NCBI GenBank assembly: GCA_017452335.1
Contig: JAFTMP010000068.1
Location: 1-5,348, forward strand
DNA from: Clostridia bacterium
GTDB taxonomy: Bacteria > Bacillota > Clostridia > Oscillospirales > CAG-272
DNA length: 5,348 nucleotides
Direction of reading: 5' to 3'
Each line of letters starts with the position of its first letter. The first letter of the stretch is position 1. Both the position numbers and the translations under genes were made by a program. Shown in pieces: positions 1-5,155 of this stretch. Under the pieces are notes generated by a model. That model ran no database searches. It had not been told where the DNA came from and was given only the letters and a program-made list of their open reading frames with translations.

Positions 1-274
1 ACATGTGGGGGTACAGAGCGTAGTTCTGGAACACCATCGCGATATCTCTGTCCTTAGGAGCAACGTCGTTTACGATTCTGTCGCCAATGAACAGCTCGCC
101 TTCGGTGATTTCTTCAAGACCTGCGATCATACGCAGAGTAGTGGTCTTACCGCAACCGGAAGGACCTACGAATACGATAAATTCCTTGTCCTTTACTTCC
201 AGGCAGAAGTCGGATACAGCGGTAACGCCTCCGGGATACTTCTTATAAATGTGCTTAAAAGATAAACTTGCCAT
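1..274 (-). CDS. ugpC: Sugar ABC transporter ATP-binding protein, UgpC/MsmX type (N-terminal part; runs off the left edge)
   Basis: This is the ATPase subunit that would power a carbohydrate ABC importer of the CUT1 class from the cytosolic face of the membrane. Ninety-one codons are visible. The Walker A loop is GPSGCGKTT at residues 37-45, and the Q-loop FQNYALYPHM at residues 82-91 is the signature of the UgpC/MalK/MsmX subfamily. The opening segment (FKHIYKKYPGG...AVSDFCLEV) matches the usual start of the family. Full-length members have about 360-375 residues, so the ABC signature, Walker B and the C-terminal regulatory domain lie outside the window. The ATG at 272-274 is preceded by AAGGAGGAG at 281-289 on the minus strand, six bases away. 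Four of the eight visible glycines are GGT, unlike tex and rsuA, which suggests high expression. No permease or binding-protein gene is visible, which fits a shared ATPase serving several transporters, but the substrate cannot be told from this fragment. The family call is firm; the symbol is less so (msmX would serve equally). Confidence 0.93.
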   Translation of the reverse strand, partial: MASLSFKHIYKKYPGGVTAVSDFCLEVKDKEFIVFVGPSGCGKTTTLRMIAGLEEITEGELFIGDRIVNDVAPKDRDIAMVFQNYALYPHM

Positions 275-291
275 CGGAATCTCCTCCTTGT

Positions 292-316
292 GGGCTCCGC
301 AGTGCGGACTCAGCCC
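292..316 (-). promoter_or_regulatory. Hairpin in the 5' leader of the ABC ATPase gene, next to its ribosome site
   Basis: On the minus strand the leader folds into an outer stem GGGC/GCCC (313-316 with 292-295) and an inner stem TCCGC/GCGGA (304-308 with 296-300) closed by a three-base loop, with a four-base bulge on one side. It ends three bases before the AAGGAGGAG ribosome site and starts about ten bases after the predicted transcription start. There is no T-run after it, so it is not a terminator. It could stabilise the 5' end of the mRNA or affect ribosome access; this role is inferred. Confidence 0.5.
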
Positions 317-332
317 TTTCTTTACGATGAGT

Positions 333-361
333 ATTATAGCAGAAAATCATGACTTTGTACA
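333..361 (-). promoter_or_regulatory. Sigma-A promoter of the ABC ATPase gene (extended -10)
   Basis: Read on the minus strand, a perfect TATAAT (-10, positions 333-338) is preceded by TGC, giving an extended -10. After a 17-base spacer comes TGTACA at 356-361, a 4/6 match to the -35 consensus. The predicted start is near 325-328, giving a leader of about 50 bases. A 7-bp inverted repeat, TTTTTGT/ACAAAAA (391-397 and 407-413), lies about 30 bp upstream and could be a regulator site, though it is AT-rich. I see no clear CcpA (cre) site. Confidence 0.75.
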
Positions 362-457
362 GTGGGAGGTCCACCAAACTTTCCTCTCGATTTTTGTAAA
401 ACCTGCACAAAAAAACGAAAAACAAAGTGGATTTACAAAAGTCTGTTTTAAAATACG

Positions 458-473
458 TTATAATATATTATAA
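458..473. repeat. Perfect 16-bp AT palindrome just after the tex stop
   Basis: TTATAATATATTATAA reads the same on both strands and begins three bases beyond the tex stop codon. It contains TATAAT-like hexamers on both strands, but neither has a -35 at proper spacing. It is too AT-rich and lacks the T-tract of a canonical terminator. Its role is unknown; chance in an AT-rich spacer is possible. Confidence 0.4.
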
Positions 474-475
474 TC

Positions 476-2617
476 TTAACCCTTCATGGTCAGCGAAATG
501 CGCTTTTTGGCTACGTCTACCGACAAAACGGTGACCTCTACGCGATCTCCAACCGACAGCACTTCGGACGGGTGCTTGATATATTTCTTTGAGATCTGTG
601 AAAGGTGAACAAGACCGTCCTGGTGCACGCCGATGTCCACGAATGCACCGAAGTCGATCACGTTTCTCACCACGCCTGAAAGCTTCATGCCGGGCTTTAG
701 GTCGGAAAGATCAAGCAGGTCGGAGCGCAGCTCGGGCTCGGGCAGGGCATCACGAACGTCTCTGCCCGGCTTTTCTAATTCCAAGAGGATATCCCGCAGA
801 GTGGGCTCACCCACCTGCAGATTCTCGCAAAGGGAAGGAATGTCCTTTTCGATCTTCTTGGAAAGACCGGAAAGTCTGCAAGCGCGTACATCCTCTTTAT
901 CAAAGCCGTAATGGCTGATGATGGCTTTGGCAACGGCGTAAGATTCGGGATGCACGCCGGTGTTGTCAAGAATTTCATCCGATCCCGAAACGCGCAGGAA
1001 CCCTGCCGCCTGCTGATAAGCCTTGGCGCCGATCTTGGGCACCTTTAAAAGCTGTGCGCGGCTCTTAAACTCGCCGTTTTCTTCTCTGTATTTTACAATG
1101 TTCTTTGCCGCAGTGGCATTGATGCCCGAAATGTGGGCAAGCAGACTGTGGGAGGCGGTGTTCAGATCCACGCCCACCTTGTTTACGCAGTCCTCCACCA
1201 CGCCGCCCAGCGCCTCGTCCAGGCGCGCAGGCTTCATGTCGTGCTGATACTGTCCCACGCCGATGGACTTGGGATCAATTTTCACCAGCTCCGCAAGGGG
1301 ATCCTGCAGTCTTCTGGCAATGGAAACGGCAGAACGCTGGGTCACGTCAAAATCGGGGAACTCATCCGCCGCAAGCTTGGAGGCGGAGTAGACCGATGCG
1401 CCCGCTTCGCTGACCATGGCGTATTTCACACTGCCGCCATAGGCCTTCAAGGTGTCTGAAATGAAAATTTCACTTTCCTTGGACGCGGTGCCGTTGCCGA
1501 TGGCAACCACATTTACACCCCATTTTTTAATGAGTCTGTTGACGATCTTGGCAGAGCCCTCGATATCCTCTCTGGGCTTGGTGGGGTAGATCACCGCGGT
1601 GTCCAGCACCTTGCCCGTGGCATTGACCACTGCCAGCTTACAACCGGTACGGTATCCCGGGTCAAGGCCCAGCACTGTTTTGCCCTTTAAGGGCGCGCCC
1701 ATGAGCAGATTGCCCAGGTTTTCGGAAAAGAGGGAAATGGCACCCTCGCACGCCTCGTCAAAGAGGGCGGAGCGGATCTCTCGCTCAATGGAGGGGGCAA
1801 TGAGGCGGTCGTAGCTGTCGATCATGGCTTTGATCACCAGACGTGCCGCGGGAGATCTATGATTGGTCACCACCATGGCAAACAGATAGTTCAAGGGGAT
1901 ATCCTTGGAGATCTCCAAGGTCACCTTTAAAAATTCTTCCTTTTCTCCGCGGTTGATGGCAAGGACTCTGTGTCCGGGAAGCTCCTTTATGGGGGAGGAA
2001 AAGTCATAGTATCCCTCGTAAACCGAGTCCTCTTCCTTTGCCTGCTTGCAGATGAGCGTGCCGTATGCGGTGGTCAGACGGCGGATCTCCTTGCGGTATT
2101 CGGCATTGTCGGAAATATCCTCCGCCACGATATCCATGGCACCCGCCAGCGCTTCCTCCGCACTGTTCACGCCCTTTTCTTCATTGATATATTCAAGGGC
2201 GGCGGCGGTGGGATCGCAGTCGCTTTCTTGCGCCATCAGTAGTTCGGCAAGAGGGGCAAGTCCTTTTTCTCTTGCCACAGAGGCGCGGGTCTTTCTCTTG
2301 GGCTTGAAGGGACGGTAAATGTCTTCCACCTCGGTCAAGATTTGAGCGTTTTCCAGGGCAAGGGCGATCTCGTCGGTCATTTTGCCCAGCTCCGTGATGG
2401 CTTTTGCCACCTCTTCCTTGCGCTTTTCAAGGTTTCTTAAATAATTCAGCCGCTCTTCAAGACTGCGCAAAACGGTATCGTCCAGCGACCCGGTTACCTC
2501 CTTACGGTAACGGGCAATGAAGGGGATGGTACAGCCCTCGTCAATAAGGGCAACGGTTTTTTCAACCTGTTCTTCTTTTAAGTTCAGTTCGGTTGCAAGG
2601 GTTAAAAAAATATTCAT
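476..2617 (-). CDS. tex: Tex family RNA-binding S1 protein
   Basis: Tex is a cytosolic nucleic-acid-binding protein associated with transcription and, in later work, with ribosomes; its molecular task is still not settled. All family parts are visible in order: the N-terminal helical region with PFIARYRKEVTGSLDD (residues 32-47), a YqgF/RNase H-like domain beginning GLDPGYRTG (317-325) with NGTASKESE (375-383) and SEAGASVYS (403-411), two helix-hairpin-helix motifs (about 485-541, including FKSRAQLLKVPKIGAKAYQQ), and a C-terminal S1 domain (about 640-710, VVRNVIDFGAFVDIGVHQDG). The length of 713 residues fits Firmicute members (about 715-720), so it is complete. The ATG at 2615-2617 gives the expected family N-terminus. 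The gene follows rsuA after 15 bp and probably depends on the same transcript. No convincing terminator follows its TAA at 476-478. Confidence 0.97.
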   Translation of the reverse strand: MNIFLTLATELNLKEEQVEKTVALIDEGCTIPFIARYRKEVTGSLDDTVLRSLEERLNYLRNLEKRKEEVAKAITELGKMTDEIALALENAQILTEVEDIYRPFKPKRKTRASVAREKGLAPLAELLMAQESDCDPTAAALEYINEEKGVNSAEEALAGAMDIVAEDISDNAEYRKEIRRLTTAYGTLICKQAKEEDSVYEGYYDFSSPIKELPGHRVLAINRGEKEEFLKVTLEISKDIPLNYLFAMVVTNHRSPAARLVIKAMIDSYDRLIAPSIEREIRSALFDEACEGAISLFSENLGNLLMGAPLKGKTVLGLDPGYRTGCKLAVVNATGKVLDTAVIYPTKPREDIEGSAKIVNRLIKKWGVNVVAIGNGTASKESEIFISDTLKAYGGSVKYAMVSEAGASVYSASKLAADEFPDFDVTQRSAVSIARRLQDPLAELVKIDPKSIGVGQYQHDMKPARLDEALGGVVEDCVNKVGVDLNTASHSLLAHISGINATAAKNIVKYREENGEFKSRAQLLKVPKIGAKAYQQAAGFLRVSGSDEILDNTGVHPESYAVAKAIISHYGFDKEDVRACRLSGLSKKIEKDIPSLCENLQVGEPTLRDILLELEKPGRDVRDALPEPELRSDLLDLSDLKPGMKLSGVVRNVIDFGAFVDIGVHQDGLVHLSQISKKYIKHPSEVLSVGDRVEVTVLSVDVAKKRISLTMKG

Positions 2618-2629
2618 AGGGTAATTTGT

Positions 2630-2635
2630 TCCTTA
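2630..2635 (-). promoter_or_regulatory. Ribosome binding site of tex, overlapping the rsuA stop
   Basis: TAAGGA on the minus strand contains the TAA stop of rsuA as its first three bases. It is the only purine-rich site in the 15-bp gap and sits 12 bases from the tex ATG, longer than the usual 5-9. The overlap suggests translational coupling: ribosomes finishing rsuA would be near the tex start. Confidence 0.55.
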
Positions 2636-3334
2636 TTCATGAGATTCAAGAAGGGCTACTTCTTCGGGTGTAAGAGGGCGCCACGCGCCTTCTTTCAGGG
2701 CAGGGTCAAGAACGATACCCCCGAAGGCGTGGCGGTGAAGGGTTAAAATTTTGTTGCATCTGGCGGAAAACATCAGCTTGATTTGGTGATATTTCCCTTC
2801 GGTGAGGGTGATCGACCCCGAAAGGTCGTCAAAAAGGGTGAGCTTGCAGGGCTTGGTGATATAGCCGCCGATGTCCACACCGTTTTCTAAGTCCACCACA
2901 TCTTGCTCGGTGACCTTGCGTTGACAGGTGAAATAATATTCCTTTGTTGCATGGTGCTTGGGGGAGAGCAGACGGTGGGCAAGCTTGCCGTCGTCGGTTA
3001 GGATGAGCAGACCGGTGGTGTTTTTGTCAAGTCTTCCGCAGGGGAAGAGATCGCGCCGCTCCTTTTCGGGAAGAAGCTCTAAAACAGTGGGTCCCGAGGG
3101 ATCGTCGGTGGAGGAAACATAGCCTTGGGGCTTGTGGAGCATGATGTATCGGTGCTTTTGATAGACGATGGGTACACCGTCAAGCTTTATTTCATCGCGC
3201 TCCTCGTCGATCTTCGTCTCGCCCTTGAGCACAGGCGCGCCGTTGAGGGTGATCCGCCCCTTTTTTAAAAGGGCGGCGCTCTCTTTTCTTGAGGCAGTGC
3301 CGGAGACCGACAGAAATTTATCAAGTCGCATCAT
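2633..3334 (-). CDS. rsuA: RsuA-type 16S rRNA pseudouridine synthase
   Basis: The enzyme isomerises a uridine in RNA to pseudouridine; by similarity to RsuA the target is U516 of 16S rRNA (E. coli numbering). Residues 1-55 form an S4 RNA-binding domain (RLDKFLSVSGTASRKES...GRITLNG). The catalytic motif GRLDKNTTGLLILTDDG at 100-116 carries the nucleophile Asp103. The C-terminal stretch with SPKHHATKEY (124-133), EGKYHQIK (179-186), LHRHAFGGIVLD (199-210) and RPLTPEEV (219-226) resembles RsuA more than RluB, RluE or RluF. The length of 233 residues is normal (E. coli RsuA has 231). Two ATGs are adjacent at the start; the first (3332-3334) is nine bases from AAGGAG at 3344-3349 and is preferred. 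Two residues are unusual: Leu187 where the family has Arg or Lys, and Cys193 where Gly is usual. The catalytic motif is intact, so I expect activity. Confidence 0.93.
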   Translation of the reverse strand: MMRLDKFLSVSGTASRKESAALLKKGRITLNGAPVLKGETKIDEERDEIKLDGVPIVYQKHRYIMLHKPQGYVSSTDDPSGPTVLELLPEKERRDLFPCGRLDKNTTGLLILTDDGKLAHRLLSPKHHATKEYYFTCQRKVTEQDVVDLENGVDIGGYITKPCKLTLFDDLSGSITLTEGKYHQIKLMFSARCNKILTLHRHAFGGIVLDPALKEGAWRPLTPEEVALLESHE

Positions 3335-3354
3335 AGGCAGTTTCTCCTTTCCTT

Positions 3355-3382
3355 AAAGCAAAAGGCGGCGCACAGCGCCGCC
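3355..3382 (-). terminator. Rho-independent terminator or attenuator before rsuA
   Basis: On the minus strand a perfect 8-bp all-GC stem, GGCGGCGC/GCGCCGCC (375-382 and 364-371 of the 3000s), with a three-base loop TGT, is followed by TTTTGCTTT. It could end the pduL transcript. However, the T-tract runs almost into the AAGGAAAGGAG ribosome site of rsuA, so any transcript reaching rsuA from upstream must pass it. It may therefore act as a partial terminator or attenuator for rsuA-tex. Confidence 0.7.
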
Positions 3383-3387
3383 AATGA

Positions 3388-3537
3388 AGTGAGGAGTGCG
3401 GAATGCGGAATGAGGAGTTGCGGTAGTTTTTCTCCCTTGCGGTCGAAAAACGAAGCTTTATTCGCTTGTTCTGATTTTTCGCCGTAAAGGCGAAAAATCC
3501 ACCGAAATTCCGCACTCATCATTCCTCACTCCGCACT
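3388..3537. mobile_element. 150-bp MITE-like element with imperfect terminal inverted repeats of degenerate heptads
   Basis: The two ends, 3388-3426 and 3499-3537, match as inverted repeats at 30 of 39 positions without gaps. Each arm is made of four heptads of the form A(A/G)TG(A/C)GG, with slight variants, followed by one 8-base unit (AGTTGCGG in one arm, AATTTCGG in the other), so the unit layout is the same on both sides. Inside lie a perfect 11-bp stem GATTTTTCGCC/GGCGAAAAATC (3473-3483 and 3489-3499, loop GTAAA) and a 7-bp stem GTTTTTC/GAAAAAC (3426-3432 and 3445-3451). Open reading frames across it are low-complexity and not credible. No target-site duplication is evident. It sits between the end of pduL and the terminator. 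I call it a non-autonomous or structural repeat; copy number elsewhere cannot be seen from here. Confidence 0.6.
3473..3499. repeat. Perfect 11-bp inverted repeat (hairpin) inside the MITE-like element
   Basis: GATTTTTCGCC and GGCGAAAAATC flank the loop GTAAA. No T-tract follows on either strand, so it is not a standard terminator. It forms the inner side of the right-hand terminal repeat and would fold as a stable stem in RNA or as a cruciform. Confidence 0.8.
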
Positions 3538-3542
3538 AAATA

Positions 3543-4109
3543 TTAAACGATCTCGCCGTAAACGGTGCCGAATGCTGCAACGGCGTTGCATTCATCGGTG
3601 TCGATGTGCATAGCCAGCGCGAACTTGGGAGAAACGCGTACCACGGTGTCGCAGAAGATGGTGGTTCTGCCGTCGCTCTCTACCTTTACAGAAACAACGT
3701 CCTTGTCCTTGAGCCCCATAGCCTCTGCATCAGCAGGGGTCATGTGGATGTGTCTCTTTGCGATCATCACGCCCTCGGTGATGTCCACTTCGCCGCAGGG
3801 ACCAACCAGCTTGATGCCGGGGGTGCCTGCAACGTCGCCCGATTCTCTTACGGGAACGGCTTTCAGACCCAGGGTTCTTGCATCGGTAAAGGACAGCTCT
3901 ACCTGGTCAGCAGGACGGGTGGGACCAAGGATGGATACGTTCAAAGAGCCCTTGGGGCCAACCAGCTGAACCTTTTCTTCGCATGCAAACTGACCGGGCT
4001 GGGAAAGGTCCTTCTTATTGGTCAGAGTGTGGCCTTCGCCAAAGAGGATGGCAAGGGTCTTGTCGGTTACATGGATGTGGCGTGCGGAAGTTTCAACGAT
4101 GAATTTCAT
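3543..4109 (-). CDS. pduL: Phosphate propanoyltransferase / phosphotransacylase PduL
   Basis: PduL transfers the acyl group between CoA and phosphate (propionyl-CoA or acetyl-CoA with phosphate to acyl-phosphate and CoA), feeding acetate or propionate kinase for ATP. It is unrelated in fold to Pta and uses two metal ions, normally zinc. The two PduL half-domains are visible: SARHIHV (residues 8-14, His11 and His13), LSQPGQFACEEKVQLVGPKG (35-54), GPTRPADQVELSF (62-74, Arg65 and Glu71), then AKRHIHMTPADAEAMGL (117-133, His120 and His122) and MHIDTDECNA (167-176, His168). These match the metal and phosphate ligands of the family. At 188 residues it starts directly at the catalytic core, with no N-terminal encapsulation extension. 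The ATG at 4107-4109 has AAGGAG ten bases upstream. It is a single gene with its own promoter and no microcompartment genes beside it; acetate metabolism is the likeliest role, by inference. Confidence 0.94.
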   Translation of the reverse strand: MKFIVETSARHIHVTDKTLAILFGEGHTLTNKKDLSQPGQFACEEKVQLVGPKGSLNVSILGPTRPADQVELSFTDARTLGLKAVPVRESGDVAGTPGIKLVGPCGEVDITEGVMIAKRHIHMTPADAEAMGLKDKDVVSVKVESDGRTTIFCDTVVRVSPKFALAMHIDTDECNAVAAFGTVYGEIV

Positions 4110-4128
4110 AATTTTAATGCTCCTTTTC

Positions 4129-4172
4129 GGTATAGTTCCGTTTTTAATAAATCATACTAAAAACAGTATACC
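4129..4172. promoter_or_regulatory. Interrupted palindrome at the pduL transcription start (candidate operator)
   Basis: Outer arms GGTATA (4129-4134) and TATACC (4167-4172) enclose inner arms GTTTTTA (4140-4146) and TAAAAAC (4158-4164), each pair an exact inverted match. The right-hand arms overlap the pduL -10 and the predicted start near 4158. It could bind a repressor, or the sequence after the start could fold in the leader. No regulator family is recognised from the sequence. Confidence 0.4.
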
Positions 4173-4193
4173 ACTTTTTGGGGGAAAAGTAAA
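4165..4193 (-). promoter_or_regulatory. Sigma-A promoter of pduL
   Basis: On the minus strand TATACT (-10, 4165-4170) is preceded by TGG, giving an extended -10, and after a 17-base spacer by TTTACT (4188-4193, 4/6 to the -35 consensus). The predicted start near 4158 gives a leader of about 48 bases. The -35 overlaps the ribosome site (4191-4198) of the divergent gene. A plus-strand promoter for that gene is much weaker: TTAATA at 4144-4149 and TATACC at 4167-4172, 17 bases apart, each a 4/6 match. Confidence 0.7.
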
Positions 4194-4207
4194 GGAGGTT
4201 TTGGGAA

Positions 4208-4963
4208 ATGATTGAAGAAAATATTGAAATAACAGACTGTCCCGATGAAAAAAGAGACACCGCGCCAAGAGAAGAGGAAGGCGCGCCCACCTTTGAAGAG
4301 CGGGAGGCGATGCAGCTTGAAAACATCGTGCGCTCTGGGGCAGTGATCTCCCGACGCAAGGGCTTTACCATCCACACCCTCACCATCATCGGGCAGATCG
4401 AGGGGCACTATCAAACCACAGAGGGGCAGAAGAGCACCAAATACGAGCATCTCATCCCCATGCTGGTGGCGGCGGAAAACAGCGAAGCGATCGACGGACT
4501 GCTAATCATTTTAAACACCATGGGCGGGGATGTGGAGGCTGGGCTTGCCATTTCTGAGCTGATTGCAGGCATGAAGACCCCAACGGTTTCCTTGGTGCTG
4601 GGAGGAGGGCACTCCATCGGCGTGCCCCTTGCCGTTTCGGCAGACCGCTCCTTCATCGTGCCCAGTGCCACCATGACCCTGCACCCAGTGCGCACCAACG
4701 GACTGGTTTTGGGGGTCTATCAAAGCTTTACCTACTTTCACAAAATGCAGGAGCGCATTGTGCGCTTTATTGCCGATCATTCAAGCATTTCGGGGCAGCG
4801 CCTGCAGGAGCTGATGCTCAAGACCGATCAGATCCCCACCGATATGGGCAGTGTGATCGAGGGAGAGCAGGCGGTGAAGGAAGGACTCATTGACCGCGTG
4901 GGCGGCATTCACGAGGCTTTAGAGGAGCTTGAAGCGCTTATCCGCCAAAACAAGACGCAGTAA
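4208..4963 (+). CDS. tepA: ClpP-like serine peptidase, TepA (translocation-enhancing protein) type
   Basis: This is a ClpP-fold (family S14) serine peptidase of the TepA/YmfB group, which in Bacillus has been linked to protein export. The ClpP core starts near residue 55. The oxyanion-hole region is NTMGGDVEAG (103-112), the nucleophile is Ser136 in GGGHSIGVPLA, and the catalytic histidine is His159 in MTLHPVR. The end of the fold is DMGSVIEGEQAVKEGLID (212-229). In a gapless alignment with ClpP the catalytic Asp position holds Gly214, and Asp212 lies two residues before it. The length of 251 residues includes an acidic N-terminal extension of about 40 residues; no signal peptide or membrane segment is seen. 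The ATG at 4208 has AAAGGAGG at 4191-4198, nine bases upstream. It is monocistronic, closed by its own terminator. It may be annotated simply as a Clp protease proteolytic subunit; true ClpP, about 195 residues and partner of ClpX or ClpC, is less likely. Confidence 0.9.
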   Translation: MIEENIEITDCPDEKRDTAPREEEGAPTFEEREAMQLENIVRSGAVISRRKGFTIHTLTIIGQIEGHYQTTEGQKSTKYEHLIPMLVAAENSEAIDGLLIILNTMGGDVEAGLAISELIAGMKTPTVSLVLGGGHSIGVPLAVSADRSFIVPSATMTLHPVRTNGLVLGVYQSFTYFHKMQERIVRFIADHSSISGQRLQELMLKTDQIPTDMGSVIEGEQAVKEGLIDRVGGIHEALEELEALIRQNKTQ

Positions 4964-4971
4964 CAGACTTC

Positions 4972-4999
4972 TGCCGCGCCACCTGCGCGGCATTTTTTT
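4972..4999 (+). terminator. Rho-independent terminator of the TepA-like gene
   Basis: A perfect 8-bp stem TGCCGCGC/GCGCGGCA (4972-4979 and 4985-4992) with loop CACCT is followed by seven T. It begins nine bases after the TAA stop at 4961-4963. It closes the tepA transcript and separates it from the next gene. Confidence 0.93.
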
Positions 5000-5016
5000 A
5001 CTCGTGGTTCGTCATA

Positions 5017-5048
5017 TTGCACAAATTTCATGCTTTGCTTTTGTGCAA
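5017..5048. promoter_or_regulatory. 9-bp inverted repeat upstream of the last promoter (candidate operator)
   Basis: TTGCACAAA (5017-5025) and TTTGTGCAA (5040-5048) are exact inverted copies separated by 14 bases, with the right arm 31 bp upstream of the -35 box. No T-tract of terminator type follows. Position and symmetry suit an activator or repressor site, but the protein is unknown. The octamer TGCACAAA also occurs at 404-411, upstream of the ABC ATPase promoter. Confidence 0.4.
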
Positions 5049-5079
5049 AATGCGGAATTGTAAACATTTTTCGGAGCGC

Positions 5080-5108
5080 TTGACACGCCCTTTGAAATAT
5101 GGTAAAAT
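5080..5108 (+). promoter_or_regulatory. Near-consensus sigma-A promoter of the last gene
   Basis: A perfect TTGACA (-35, 5080-5085) lies 17 bases before TAAAAT (-10, 5103-5108, 5/6), which is preceded by TGG as an extended -10. The predicted start is near 5115, giving a leader of about 40 bases up to the ATG at 5156. This is the best promoter in the window and predicts strong expression of the downstream gene. Confidence 0.85.
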
Positions 5109-5155
5109 GAGGGTGGAAAAAGAATTTTTCTAATAAACTTAATAGGAGGAACATT

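Noticed and set aside
396..410. Possible CcpA (cre) site upstream of the sugar ABC ATPase
   Set aside because: TGTAAAACCTGCACA lacks the central CG and has too few matches to the cre consensus.
432..464. Plus-strand promoter TTTACA/TATAAT that would run antisense into tex
   Set aside because: The spacer is 21 bases, outside the workable range, and the TATAAT belongs to the AT palindrome.
589..1459. Several plus-strand open frames of about 75-110 codons opposite tex
   Set aside because: They lie inside a full-length conserved Tex gene on the other strand, have shadow-type composition (rich in Arg, Ser and Pro) and lack ribosome sites.
3473..3499. The 11-bp hairpin as a terminator of pduL
   Set aside because: No T-run follows the stem on the minus strand; the structure at 3355-3382 is a far better terminator.
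3321..3522. Minus-strand open frames of about 63 codons across the heptad repeat element
   Set aside because: Their sequence (for example IPHSALLTS) comes from translating the heptads and hairpin; they overlap the rsuA start and have no domain. Such frames in repeats are typical false genes.
3606..4160. 184-codon plus-strand open frame opposite pduL
   Set aside because: It is antisense to a gene with all PduL motifs, has no ribosome site of note and no recognisable domain; it is a shadow of pduL codon structure.
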